A stretch of DNA of 64,000 bases. Source: Blasia pusilla. Taxonomy: Eukaryota > Marchantiophyta > Marchantiopsida > Blasiales. Under the pieces are notes generated by a model, which did not search any database, was not told the DNA's origin, and was given only the letters and a program-made list of their open reading frames with translations. The position numbers were made by a program, and so were the translations under genes. The stretch lies in the NCBI GenBank assembly GCA_050084515.1, contig CM114275.1:7378001-7442000 (forward strand), given 5' to 3'. Position 1 is the first letter of the stretch, and every line of letters begins with the position of its first letter. Below, piece after piece: positions 24,250-36,400 of the stretch.

Positions 24250-27153
24250 CTAAAGGAGACAAAACGAATTGGCTATTTCCAGGAAGTCGTCCCGGAAGTC
24301 GGACCACGCGCTCTCGGGAGTCTGAGCGTTGAGCGAGAAGAGGAGATCGTTGTTGGTGGCGTACACCGCGACGTTGTGTCTGGCGAAGGTGGCAGCTTTC
24401 ACGGAGTATTCCAAAGTGTAGTAGAGGGTTCCCGCGCCGTCTCGCTGGTCCGCGTTCAGGAGAGTCGCCACCTTCTCGGAGCCCTCCGGTGCGATGAACC
24501 TCTTCAGAATCAGCTCGCCTGCCTCGCGAGGCCCTCCGATCTTCTGCAGCCTGGAAGGCGATGGGGAGGGAGGGGAGGGGACACACGGACGAACGACTGT
24601 GAGATCGTCGGAGCCGGAACTACTTCTTCGTTTGGTACCAGAAAAACCCATGTACGAACTAGGATCAATTTTACTACCTCATTTAGCTTCAAGTGGAAGG
24701 TCGTGGAGCGCTGTGAACCTCATCAGAGAGTCGATTGAATGGGAGGAAGAGTGAGGGGGCTCAAATCGCGGGGGCCTCTTCTCTGTCCTTTTTCTCCACG
24801 CAGCAGGACTAGGAGAAGGTTTTGGGACCGCTGTAAAGCTCATCGCATTCACCTCCAATATCTACCCATCTGTTTACGGATCTAGTGAACGCGCATCTCC
24901 TGACAATCACCTCTCACCTCTGCATTCGTCTACGCAGCAGACGAAGATTCATTTTGTTCGATTCGTCCGCGCAGCAGAAGAGTATTCATATTTGGCTTCA
25001 TTCGTCTGCGCAGCAGAACAGGATTCATATTTTGCTGGATGCGTCTACGCAGCAGAAGACGAATCAAGCAATATCGATCGCACTCGCTTCTCATCCATCG
25101 ACCTACCTACGCTGCAGGAGAGGGGTGCGGATCGCTAGGCATCAAATCCTACCCCACAAGCTTCTCATTTCTCCACCAGTCTCGCGTCTGGAGCCGAAGA
25201 ATGCGGAGCGATACGAATCAAATCACACCCGCAGCTCTCCAGTACCTTTCCCTCTCTGTGAGAAAGCCGATCGCGCTCACATCTCATCTTTCCAACCCCG
25301 TCTGCGAACTCGGCAAAAGCAGGACTCGGAGCGCTACCTCTGAATCAAATCGCTTAGCAGGGATCTGGATTTCGCAAGGTAAGAGACAAAATTGCAACGA
25401 ATGCGGATGTGCTGATGGGATTAGGGACGTACGTGAAACCGGGGAAAACTGGGGCGACGACAACGCTGACGTTGAGCTCGCCGTCAGTGCCGGGTGGGCC
25501 GAATGCAACGATGGGGTCCAAAGATCTGCGCTGCGGTGGCTGCCGCTCCTGAATCGGAGGCAGATCTAAGGATCTTTCTCTCTCGGCCCGCTCGACTGCA
25601 CGATACACCAATCTCTGATCTCCAACCCAGCTGGACGGATACACGAACTCTACAAGCATCCAGACAAAGGAAATCAGAGAATGGAGTCTCATCCAGCATA
25701 CGTAAATTGTGACCTCCAGTTGCCACCTCCGAGTCTTCTTCTATTCAGAGATGCAATTTCTTCACTGAGCTGGAAGAAGTGTTCACTGGTTTAGATTGGA
25801 GCCGATGTGTTTTTCTTCTCATAGCTCAGGGAGTTCACTGAGCTCAGAGCCGCAGTCTCTCAAAGAAATATTGTCACAACTGCAGATGGGAGATGCTTTT
25901 ATCTCTTCATAACTTCAGGCACCATGGATGGCATAAGAGAGTTCACTGAGGTCAAAACTGCATTCTATCAAAGAAGAAGTGTCCCAGGTGTAGATTGGAC
26001 CCATGCCTTGATGGAAGAAGTGTTCACTGGTTTAGATTGGAGCCCATGTGTTTTTCTTCTCATAGTTCAGGGAGTTCACTAAGTTCAGAACTGCTGTCCC
26101 AGGTGTAGATTGCAGCTGCCTATTTTTTTTTTCTCTTCATAGCCCCAAGCACCATGGATGGACGGATGTATGGCAGCAGAGAGTTTACTGAGGTCAAAAC
26201 TGCAAAGAACTATCAAAGAAAAAGTGTCCCAGGTGTAGATTGGAGTCATGCCTTAATGCACCTGGGGTCATTAAGAGGAAAAGGCATCAGAGAGTTCACT
26301 AAGCTCAGAAATGCAGAATCTCAAAGAAGTGTCCCAACTATGAGACATTCACCAGAGAACAAAGGCGAGAGGAGATCGATCCAGCCTGCCCACGAGCTGT
26401 ACATTGGTCGTCACAGTAACAATAGACCAAAAGCACAAATAGTTATTCAGCACAAATTGAGCGAAAATCTTCTCATGATCCTCCATCAGATGTGCCCACG
26501 AAGTGTTCCAAGTCTCTCAATCAAGGGAAGGGAAAGACAGGCTACAAGCAGAGACCGCAATCACAAAAAAATAGCGTAATCGTGAAGCCCACCATAGCCA
26601 ATTGACACGCACCAAATCCTTGACTCTTCTCCAAGCATCTCTTGAAGCCTTTCACTGGAAACAGCAAATCAGCTCGAACACTCCTCGAAGTCTCATAGTT
26701 TACGTCCAGAATAGCACTCGTCAATCCACCCAGGTTCCCCCCCAGCGCAACCACAGCTCCCACTGATGTGCCTAACCAAAACCTCCGAGTTTGAAGGATC
26801 GAGAAAGCTCCTGCTTCTTCAACTGCACTGGCCGGACCCCAGGAAGGCGAAGGTTTCGCATTCTCAGAAGCTCCTCTGCTCGCAGAAGAAGGCTCGTCCT
26901 CCGACGACTTACCGCCCGCCCCATTGCTGCCAGAACAACAGCAAACTTGTAGGGGTCTCCCATAGCAGAGAGCACGTCCAAACCGGCGATCGAAGCGTTC
27001 AGCCCTACATGCGGAGACAGGGACAGGCGAGCTTCGAAATTTGATGGTTCCATCCGAGGTGCACCCAGATCGTAGCTCTGCTACATGATGCAGCTGATGA
27101 GAGATATCGCCGGGCTTTGGCAATTGAGTCTTTGCGAAGGTGAGTGTTGTCAT
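24250..27153 (-). CDS. PsbP-domain (PPD family) chloroplast lumen protein
   Basis: Three exons on the minus strand close in phase: 27153-26613, 25649-25433 and 24550-24250, encoding 352 aa with stop. Residues 1-120 are a long Ser/Arg-rich transit peptide. It is followed by RRFWLGTSVGAVVALG, a twin-arginine-like hydrophobic signal fitting Tat import into the thylakoid lumen. The PsbP-like domain follows: LLFPVKGFKRC, QGFEFVYPSSWVGDQ across junction 1, IVAFGPPGTDGELNVSVVV, GGPREAGELILKRF, and NAQTPESAWSDFRDDF near the C-terminus. PsbP relatives assist photosystem assembly or function on the lumen side; the exact PPD member cannot be fixed by eye. Both introns hold local tandem repeats. Confidence 0.88.
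24927..25075. repeat. about 40-bp tandem repeat, four units, in intron 2 of the PsbP-domain gene
   Basis: Each unit carries a variant of ATTCGTCTGCGCAGCAGA followed by an AT-rich spacer with GATTCAT. Unit starts are near 24927, 24963, 25002 and 25042. The unit size is not a multiple of a gene exon, and the array lies within the intron between 24551 and 25432. Confidence 0.75.
25767..26270. repeat. about 240-bp tandem duplication in intron 1 of the PsbP-domain gene
   Basis: Two imperfect units start near 25767 and 26011. They share AAGAAGTGTTCACTGGTTTA, TGTTTTTCTTCTCATAG, GGAGTTCACT, ACCATGGATGG, GTCAAAACTGCA and GTCCCAGGTGTAGATTG in the same order. A short motif GTTCACTGAGCTCAGA recurs further to about 26310. 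Confidence 0.75.
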
Positions 27154-27901
27154 GAGGCCTGTCTAGGAGCACAGTACAAAATATGCACAGCAACGCGATC
27201 TCCTGCTGTTACTCGACGATGAGTATCGGACTTCTGTTCTGGTAGAGTTCAATTGTCATCATTCTTCCCACATCCAATCCTCTTCACCGAATCAGCCACC
27301 GCTTCCTATGGCCTCCAAAATTGAAATGAGAACTTGCCTTCAACAGCTCCCAGATCCACAGGCTCACTCTCCCTAAGGCGACAATCAGACACAGTGCTGG
27401 CTCGATTCTGCGATGGCAGCTTCTCTGATGAGACCTCGGGGTCCAACGGTGTCTTCTGTCAGGGGATTGCGGGCCCACTCACATAAATAGATGTATGCCG
27501 CCAGTGACTCGGCTACTATTCAATTCAACCATGAGAGCAAAGATTCAGCAGAAGCATTCGATCGACGAATCCCTGTCTAGTTGGTCTCTTGCAACACCAG
27601 CACTCACAGATTCATACAGCTAATTTGGTATTCTCCATCATCGAATTCAACTCGACTCTCGTGAAAGTGCTTGATCCGACGACAATGTCGCAAAAATCAC
27701 AACAATCGGGGGACTATTCCTAATACAATGTCCCCAAAACCACGACAATCGCGTGACTTTGTGCAGCTAGCTTATGTCCGTGAGATTGGCGGACACCATA
27801 CCGAAGAAACTCACACTGTAGAATTGGACCTGAACTAGGCTTGTGTGTGAGAGTAGTAGAGTAGATTTTTAGTCCACGGGAGGGAAGAGAGAGATGCTTA
27901 T

Positions 27902-28230
27902 TTTGATGAAGTAGTGCCTATTGTAGCCTTGCGAACATAGAACTGGTTGGACGCTGCCACTGAGGAAGAGAGAACTGAGTGCATTTTTCGGTGTAGCGTT
28001 TGGGCCTACGGGGCCTGCTCCGTGCGTATGTGAGAAACTGTACTCATTAAATAGTGTGAGTCTTAGCACCACCGCACCCTGGCCAGACTCTGGAGCCTGG
28101 CATGGGTGCAGGACAGGAGTGTGTGGGTTCACGAGACAGGAGAGAGAGACTGTACTCATTAAGTAGTGCCTGTCGTAGCCTTGCGACCAGAGACCCCGCG
28201 CCCTGGTTGGACGGTGCGACAGGAGAGAGA
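27902..28230 (+). repeat. copies of a dispersed short repeat (AGTAGTGCCTGTC family)
   Basis: Cores at about 27905-27960, 28035-28110 (divergent) and 28151-28225 share ACTCATTAAGTAGTGCCTGT and TAGCCTTGCGACC followed by a GACCC..GCCCTGGTTGGA tail. Related copies occur at 31570-31635, 61030-61085, 61150-61210 and 61492-61540, that is, in introns and spacers of other genes. Length is about 60-75 bp. No terminal inverted repeats or poly-A tails were seen. Confidence 0.65.
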
Positions 28231-29167
28231 GAGAGAGGTTGTTCGACGGGACCAAGAGGGCCCTCGTACTGCAGAGAGAGCTCTGCAGATTGAGCACCCA
28301 AATGGGCCATGGGAGGAGAGAGATATACATTTTACAGCCTTGAAAACACGTACAACAAAATCTGGACTCTCTCTCTCACACACAGGTAAGGGAGGTCACC
28401 TCTCGCTCGCGTCCTCGAGTTCCTTGCTGAGCTCAGGCCTGCGCACGCAAGCACGCACATCTGCACTCTCGCTCCTCCACAAACGGGAGCTGCTCGCTCT
28501 CGTTCTCGGCTCCCCGTCGAGCGAGAAGGGAGAAAGGGAGCTAGCTGCCTCCGGAAAAGCAGGAGAGGCGACTATTTCATTCATTCAACGATAGACTCCT
28601 CTTAATAAAGTGCAATTACAGCCTCATCGTCAGTCAGCCTTGGCCACTTCGCCAACCAGAACGTGGCAGCTCCTGAGCCCGCCCTCTTCCCCTCAATCAG
28701 CAGCACTGCACTGCAGTGCAGTGCAGTGCAGAATCGGCTGCAGATTGCAGACATTCAGCAGAGCAGATAGAAAGCTAGAAAACATAGAGACCTTCGGTTC
28801 CAACCGTATCTGTCCCATCCACACAAACCACCACTGTCCAGTAGAAGTCGGGGCTTGGGGTTTATCTATCCCCCACCTCCCGCCTCTCTCAGTGTCTCTC
28901 GGGTCTATGGTCGGCCACTTCCTGCGTCTCTCTGTCTGGTATTCGGTCGCCAGGGTACGACACTTCTCATCATTAGAGTAAGAGTCTCAGGAAATAAGTC
29001 GGCAGCCCGCCAAAGAACGCGAAGCAGGAGAGTCGCTGCAATTTGAGGTGGGTGCATAGCATTTCGTTATCGTTCTTCGCCAGGAGAACAACGCAGAGGA
29101 TACGAGACGGACGGATTTGAATTTCTACTTGGATTTCGTCTTTTGATCCACGGGAGTCCTAATTAGG

Positions 29168-29171
<4 letters not shown>

Positions 29172-29213
<42 letters not shown>
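29172..29213 (+). repeat. (GA)n tract in the 5' leader of the GDT1-like gene
   Basis: A pure GA run of about 42 bp lies 62 bases upstream of the ATG at 29276, within the likely 5' UTR. GA-rich leaders also precede the ATOS-like gene. Confidence 0.9.
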
Positions 29214-29215
<2 letters not shown>

Positions 29216-29275
29216 TGAGAGTGAGAGAGAGGGTGGGAGGGAGGAAGGGAGAGGAGGAGGAGGTGGGTTGGAGCG

Positions 29276-32200
29276 ATGGCGGATGTGGTGAAATGGCATA
29301 GCCGGCCACCGAATGCTGCGGTCCCTTTGCACGGATGCAGCGGGGGTCCGAGCGCAGGAGCGCAGAGCAGAGGAGGCACAGGAGTGGCGCAGATGAGCTG
29401 CCTGCACAGAAAATTGGTGAGTTCTACGACACTCAGAGTAGCGTCTGGGACAGGACCTTTTCGCCTAACGCCGACTGCTCCACAATCTGAATTCGTAGCC
29501 AAGCTGCCTGTGCTGGACCCATCGCTGCATTGTGCGAGCAGCTGTGGGATACGGTCTCTCGAAAGAACCCGTGTCTCGAGAGGAGGCCTGAGGTGGCTAG
29601 AGAAAAGCTCGGGTGTGGATGATGGTTCCCATCCCGTGAATGCGGAAAAGAGGAATTCACCTTCCAACATTAGCTCTCACTGCGTCCAGCAATGGTGGGA
29701 TGAGTTGACGGAGGAGAACAGAGCGGCAGACGTTTTAAAATGGGCCTTGATTGCGTCAGTTGTAGGTTTGCAAGGATGCTCTGAGGCTTGGGCCGGCCCA
29801 GAGGTTGCACAAGCAGCCATCGATTCCAGTTTCTTGGGTGATCTCAGCGACATTCAGTCAGGATTTGCGTCAGTAAGTTCGTAATACTGCTCAATCACAC
29901 GGTAAATTTGGAAGTGAGAAAGCGTAGAATCGGGTGGGGGTTATTGCTAGTGAGTTCTAATTTCCGTGACCATCTCAGCACATAACAATCAATGGGCGTG
30001 CCGTAGCAATTTCTCGGGGAACATCATCGTCTCACTGACCTGGGATGTCGAGACTATCAAACTGGTCTGAAATTTGATCGATTGGGTTTGCACTGCATGG
30101 TGATGTTTGAATGGTTTGAAATTCGCTGGTTTGAGCACTTACTCATATTTTGCGAGTATGGTTGGATTATCGACATTCTCTCATACCCACAATCTGCAGG
30201 CTTTCTTGCTGATCTTCTTCTCAGAGATTGGAGATAAGACTTTCTTCATTGCTGTGAGTTTTCTCTACTGGTCTAATCAGGATTACTTTCTTGCTCATGT
30301 GAATTGGTTAGTCACCCAGAGACGAGAAACAAGTCGTTATACTTATAAAAACAAGCTGGAGCTCATTCTGCCATGTCTGGCTTGTGGGGTCGGAACTCTG
30401 CATTTTGCTCACGTGAAGCAATTCATCGTGTCTGGGAGCATTTTCAAGTTGACTTTGATCGTATGAAATCTTTACTCAGGGTGACAGCTCAAGAGAGTTT
30501 GCAGTGTGAAATACGGATAGCTGATCCAATATCTTGCCAAATGAACAGGCCCTGCTCGCAACTCGCAAATCGGGTGCCGCTGTCTTTTCTGGAACATTTG
30601 GAGCACTTACGTATGGATTCTTCTGACTTTCCACACCTATGGAATGTTCTCTCTGTTTTGCACACTGGATTCAAGTAGAAGGCGAAGGAAGCATGGCTCT
30701 AGAGTTTCGCTAGCGACCAGCCCAAGGACTAGGAAGCTGATCATTTAATCACTGATCTGTATGTATTGTTGTGGCAGGGTAATGACAATAATTTCAGTAG
30801 TCCTCGGACGTGCCTTCCACTACCTTGATGGCTTCCTCCCGAGGTTCACTCAATCATCCATCCATAATTACGAGTGAAATCAGTTTTAATCAGAACTGTT
30901 TCAGCTGTTTTTGCGTGTCTTCTCATATGTTAACTTTTGTCGGTGACATGTAGTTAAATTTTAAAGAAAATTCAGAACAAGAGTAGGAAGGGTTGGTCGT
31001 ATTGTGAAAAGAGATTCTTGGTCGATACCAAGAAACTGTTTCCAACAGTAGCTATCTTATTCCTTGAAAGATGGTAATTACCTAGCCTGAGCAGTGAATC
31101 CAGGCTATTAAACGTTACAACAAACAACTCTGGTGGTACCAGCTTAAAATTCCTGTGTAGGTTTAGACCAAGTTCTCTGAGAATTCTATGGGCAGTTAGG
31201 TGTCCTTGGACACCCAGGGGTTCTCCTGGTCTCCCTAATCTTAGTCTTCCTAGCCTCCTCACACCACAATCTGACTCATTCGCCCACCATGTCGAACTAG
31301 TTTTTCGTCAGGATATCAACTCATGGAGTTTCTCTCACATTCTCTCTTCAATTCCAGCTAACTTCAGGATAACAACAGAAAAGTTACCCACTTGGCTTGC
31401 TGGTCCGCTGTCCGCCTCCCTCTCCACTGAGGAGTTGACACAGATCTGGAATGGGTGGGAGAAAAGGGATAGCCTCACTCCACCCTCTGCTCAATGTTGG
31501 AAACCCCAGTCTGCTGGCCTTTTACCAGAACTGCGCACTCATGGGTTGTAGTACAATTTTACCATCACCTAGACTCTACATGGTACTCATTAGTTAGTGC
31601 CTGTCATTGCCTTGTGACCATAGTCACTGCACCTGAAGAGCCTAAAGGGAATGAGAGCTTATCAAGATTGCACTCGTCAAAATCAGGAAAATGAAAAGAA
31701 AAAGAGGAGTGGAACAATGATATCTGTATGTTTGAAGGGCGTGTGCCTCTGGTCTTCTTCGTTAACGAAGACAGTTGTCTTTCTCAACAGCTTTGGAGTC
31801 ACCAAAATTCCATTCGATGACCTTGGAGCGGTGGTTCTTTTGGTGAGCGTGTTTCACACTGTGTCCCTGTTCGGTTATGATGTATAGCATCCTCTCTGAG
31901 ACACTTCCTTCTCTTGGGACAAAAATGAAGAAATATAGGAAAGAAATTGGTTGCCACTCTTATGGTGTCACATGGAAGCCCATGAACCTCATTTATGATG
32001 ATAATCAGTTCATATACTGCATATAGTTTCACTGTAGGTGGACCTATTGCTTTCTTCATCAACTTTTGTATGCTCACAGATCTGAAACCAAAGCATGCGT
32101 GCCACAGGTGTATTTTGGTGTGACAAATATAGTGGAAGCAGCATCAATGGAAGAGTCCAAGGCCGAAGGAGAACAACAAGAGGTAAGCTCAATACACTCC

Positions 32201-34049
32201 TTGGTGAGTTGTGAACTCCATGTGTACATCACTGCCGTATTACAATTAACACCACCTTCAACAAAAGCAACTATTCTAAAGATGAGATTGAAAATTTCTT
32301 ACACTAGCCACTGGAATCATGTGCTATCTTTTACATTGAAGGTCTGAAAGTAAATCTAGCAGCCTTCGTGGTGCACTAGAATGGCACTCAACACAGTTCC
32401 GGTTATGAGCCCGCCGGAAGGTTCACACAGAAGCATGCCTACCTGCAGATGCCCAATGGACGTTTGGTATCTGACAGTCACCTCTCGGGTCTGCCGCAAA
32501 TGTTCAGGCGGAGTTGGCCATTGCAGGTGTTGGAGCAAATGGAGCTATGTTTAGTACTGTTGCTGCCACATTTGCTCTTGTGTTTGTCGCAGAATGGGGT
32601 GACAAGTCTTTCTTCTCTACTATAGGTGTGTACTCACTGATCTCTAGCCTCCAGCAATTCTTCTCCATTCACTGCCAACTCACAAGTAACACTGCAATTT
32701 TACATAATCACAGGTTCTCTCTATAGGCTCAAATCAATAATTGATTGCTTCACTCATCATCGGTGAGATGAGGAAACTAGGGAATTGAGTGGGAAAGAGG
32801 ACTTGTGCATTAAAAAACGGGATGGGAAGAACATCATCAAGGAAGATACATGGGGGACCTATAGATGTGTCAAACCACAAGTGTCCGAGAGGGTAGAATC
32901 TTTCCAAGAACTAAAATCTCAAGACACACAAACAATGAGAGTCCTTCAAAAGGGCACCAATATCTTAAAAACCTGGATCTCCATACTGCCTAAGCATGTC
33001 TCAAAGCCCATTTGCTTGGGCTTTGCTGCCAAGGAAAAGGATTCAGACAGTGGGCTCTCAATTTAATAGAGACCTGCAATTATTCTTCAAATGTGCCACT
33101 GGCAAATAGTGTCAGTCGGGCTATCACTGCATTCCTTCCATCACCTTTATCTCTCGTTATCAGCTTGTGCACAACACCGCCATTAACAGTTAAGAACTTT
33201 TCTTTGTTCTTGCATGCACTTGGCTGATTTCGAATAGTGAAATTCATAAGCATCTCACCTTGTCAAGCTCTTTTTCATTTTGTCTTGTCCTGCTACTCTG
33301 TAAATGATTACAGCTCTGGCGGCGGCGTCTTCTCCTCTAGGAGTTGTGACGGGAGCAATTGCAGGCCATGGTGCAGCAACAATGGTGACCAGCTTCCCCA
33401 CTGCTCTGCTCTTCACGTCGTGATAATTCTTTTGCACTAGCTCTCAGGGTCACGTTGTCAGGCCTTGCTTCCACAACTTTGCAGCTTGGTCTAGATGGAC
33501 CTACCATCGTGTCCTTAGATTTTCGTTAGATGATTGCCTGGCTCCCTGGTGAGATGGCCAATGTTTTGACCAAGAATCTGACAACAACAACTCGTCTGCT
33601 AATGCTAACTAGATGTTCTTGATCTGCAGTTGGCAGTGCTTGGGGGCTCGTTTCTTGGGAACTACGTCTCAGAGAAGGTAAACAAAATCACTTGTCGTTT
33701 GGGCAGGTTTTCTCCCTATTAAAATGTGCACATTGATAGTGTTTAGGTGTAGCAATGTTGAATTATCGACAGTTTAGGGTTAGGAGGTAACCACTAGTGC
33801 ACAACCCACGCCTTGCGCGGGACTAGTCATGCTAGACACAAATTTTTAAAAAAATTCATGCTTTCCCGTCACCATATGTTAAATAAATAGGTGCTAGCAA
33901 ATCAAGAAGTCACTCTTAATTATAGTATAGATTCTAGGTTTATGTGTGTGTGTGTGTGTGTTTGTGTGAATCAGACCATTGCATACGTGGGAGGAATACT
34001 CTTTCTCGTCTTCGCAGGAGTCACTCTCACAGAAGTAATCAACAAGTGA
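29276..34049 (+). CDS. GDT1/UPF0016 cation transporter, chloroplast PAM71-like
   Basis: Ten exons close perfectly in phase: 29276-29872, 30200-30253, 30549-30610, 30778-30843, 31791-31842, 32108-32182, 32508-32625, 33314-33384, 33630-33677 and 33975-34049, giving 405 aa. Exon 1 encodes a long transit peptide (about 180 residues, Ser/Arg-rich). The family signature Glu-x-Gly-Asp-Lys-Thr/Ser appears twice, as in all UPF0016 proteins: FFSEIGDKTFFIA (exon 2) and FVAEWGDKSFFSTI (exon 7). These two helices form the pseudo-symmetric ion path. Others include VVLGRAFHYLDG, GVVTGAIAGHGAAT, LAVLGGSFLGNYVSEK and IAYVGGILFLVFAGVTL. Plant PAM71/CMT1 proteins carry Mn2+ (and possibly Ca2+) into or within chloroplasts for photosystem II. 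Which paralogue this is cannot be decided here. The exon 4 donor (AG^GTTCAC) is weak but keeps phase. Confidence 0.93.
31090..31145 (+). repeat. intronic repeat shared with the RDR locus
   Basis: GCAGTGAATCCAGGCTATT and TCTGGTGGTACCAG, about 32 bases apart, match GAAGTGAATCTAGGCTACT and TCTGGTGTTACCAG at 61408-61463. Both copies lie in introns and both are near a copy of the AGTAGTGCCTGTC repeat, suggesting one larger composite repeat. Confidence 0.5.
33794..33931 (-). mobile_element. complete 138-bp non-autonomous Helitron in the last intron
   Basis: On the minus strand it begins TCTATACTATAATTAAGAG at 33931 and ends CCCGCGCAAGGCGTGGG, seven bases, then CTAG at 33797-33794. The base before TC is A and the base after CTAG is T, as expected for Helitron insertion between A and T. 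It lies in intron 9 of the GDT1-like gene, only 43 bases from the exon 10 acceptor, and a GT dinucleotide run fills most of that gap. Confidence 0.75.
33942..33962 (+). repeat. (GT)n run next to the exon 10 acceptor
   Basis: A short pure TG run lies between the mini-Helitron and the AG at 33973-33974. It replaces the usual T-rich tract before a splice acceptor. Confidence 0.9.
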
Positions 34050-36400
34050 GGGGTTCAGTTGGGACATTTTTCCAAGCAGATTTGCTTGGAGCTTCAATTT
34101 GTGCCCTGTTGTAATTTAATAGCAAGCTTCAAAATGGATCATCACTGTCAACATTGGGGCCATTCGTGTTGGGGTGAATGTTTTTCCTTTGTCTACTTCT
34201 TTGTGGATTGTGATGATAGACAATTGGCAACAACCAATAGATCAAGTGTTCATGAGGTGGCAAGAATGAATGGAGCATGGAGAAACTCTTGGCTCAAAAC
34301 TAGTGGGCCAATTGGATATTCAATTGGGGTTTAGATGGAATCATGTACCACCAATGTTGCCTCTCTTTGGAAACGAGGTCAAAAATCCAAAATAGGGTTT
34401 AACACGTTTAGATTATACCCTTCGTTTTTTACATCAGCTTTCATAATGAGAGAAACATCAAAACATAAAGAAAATTGTATCATATGGTATACTATCATAT
34501 ATTATTCGATCACGAGTTAAAAGTTTTGCAAAGACGCGACACATCAATAGTTATCATCATTCAAGTTATCTGTAGGTGTAGGTGCGACTTCGAGAATAAG
34601 TTCCCAAGTTCACTCTTAGGTATAATCCTTCCCTCTCCTCGATGATTTAGTGCACACAAGTCACGTGTGATAGTGGGGTCAAGGATCACTTCCCCCAATG
34701 TCACTCCTTTTATCCTAGTCTTTAACATGGCATTCTCAACCTCTTGACATTGTCCCTAAATCTCCTTGTAAGTGCCATCTAGATGGTCATCGATCGGTTA
34801 CAACAATCGTGACACTTTATCTATTTCTATTGAAGTGTATTCCCTTGTTTGTGCCCCGCTCTCTGATTGAAAATTCAATTACAAAACTACTGATGAAATC
34901 CTTGTTGAAAATGGATCCCTTTCTTGAAATTCTAAAAACCCTAAAATTGAACTCGTAGTTAGTGTCAGAGTTGTAGCTCAAAAGTCTAGTTTCTAACATT
35001 CACAATGTATTTGCAATTGGCTCGTAGTTGGGTCGCAATTGGCCAACAAAGAACCCGCCATTTTTCACAACTTTGTGGTTGCATTGCCAACCAATTGCGA
35101 GTCTGACTTACAAAGTGCTTGTAACAAAACTATCAAATAGCTCGCAAAATCTCAAAATTTCCCCAATTTCTAGGTTTAATTTCAAGCTTGCAAAAAAAAT
35201 TCATTGAATAGATTCAACATGTCAATCAAATAGGTTGAATGATGCAACAAAGATGAAATCTTTATACACATGGTTGGAATTTATACAAAAAAATCATACG
35301 GTATTGGTGTGCATCTGATATATTGCACATGCAAGATTAAACTGAACTTTGAGATGATCCAATCTCAAAGACATTCCGATGGGTGCTATTGTCGTTCCCA
35401 TTCGGATCACAATCAATAAGGAACTTACCTATTGCTGCTCCTTCCACCTTGGGTTCATCGGGATGTGGCATGTCATGTTGCACTATACACACAACATGGA
35501 AATAGTATCTCTACTGAAAATCTCTAAAAGGAAAAGACTACATTAATACTAGAGTTCAAGGAACTTAGTAGGGATGCAAAAAGGCCCTCAACGGTGAAGA
35601 TCTGCTCTCGAGTCTTTTAGGCTTGTCGTACTTCTTCCACTGCCTAAGTATTAGAAAAAAAACCCATACCTCGTAAAGTGTATAAGGCACCTACTTAGTC
35701 AATTAATATTTCTCAGAAACTATCTTACTTAACTTTGCATTCCTAGGTTGCTACGAGGTAAAAGATACTTATAAATGCATGTTGGAATGCCTACTCCGCT
35801 CCCTATCAGAAGGAGTGAGCCAACGCCGATGCCTCCCACTCCTCCTTCAACATTCAAATCCCCCGCACAACTGCTATTGATGTGCGATGACGAAGATCCA
35901 AAGTACTAAACTTGCTGATCATTACATTCTACATGTATTCCAATGAAATATATGCACCATTCCGAAACTCATCCATAATGACGTTTTGGATAATCTGACA
36001 ATATGCAGATGGGTAGTCCACCAAAACATCATACACAAGCATGTGTTGCTTGTCTACTTGCCACACAATTGTGCAAAGAAACCTCTTCACTTATGACATC
36101 ACAAGATATCCAAAAATGGCCGACACAACGTACTTTGAATTCCTTGATTTGGCTTGCCCTCGCTCCACAAATGAAGCCATTGCTACCTCTCATGATGCCA
36201 TAGTTGGGTCACAACTCGGAGCCATTGCCTTTGCATCTTGTACCACCCTGCACGACAATGGTACTACATGCAAGAGGCATACTACCGCCTCCTCCAAGCG
36301 CACTATCTATGCCTCTTGCTCTTGACGCTCCACTGTGGAGCACATGTTGTTATGTCATAATCCGTGACATTGAATGCTCCACTAATGTGGAGTTGTAGCG
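34050..36400. other. spacer, nothing assigned
   Basis: 3' flank of the GDT1-like gene, then AT-rich sequence with no supported gene. From about 35.3 kb the composition approaches that of the retroelement field, but no retroelement protein could be read. Confidence 0.4.

Larger units (their letters stand above)
27154..29275. promoter_or_regulatory. divergent intergenic spacer between PsbP-domain and GDT1-like genes
   Basis: The two chloroplast-protein genes are head to head here, 2.1 kb apart, so both promoters must lie in this stretch. It contains three copies of a dispersed short repeat (27.90, 28.03 and 28.15 kb), a small GCAGT palindromic tract near 28706-28732, and the GA leader at 29172. 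No TATA element can be chosen with confidence. Confidence 0.5.

Noticed and set aside
28166-28594. 142-codon plus-strand frame and opposing minus frames
   Set aside because: Overlaps the dispersed short repeat and a GA-rich spacer upstream of a gene; no protein similarity.
29433-29670. Minus-strand ORFs over exon 1 of the GDT1-like gene
   Set aside because: Shadow frames of the transit-peptide exon; the sense model closes in phase over ten exons.
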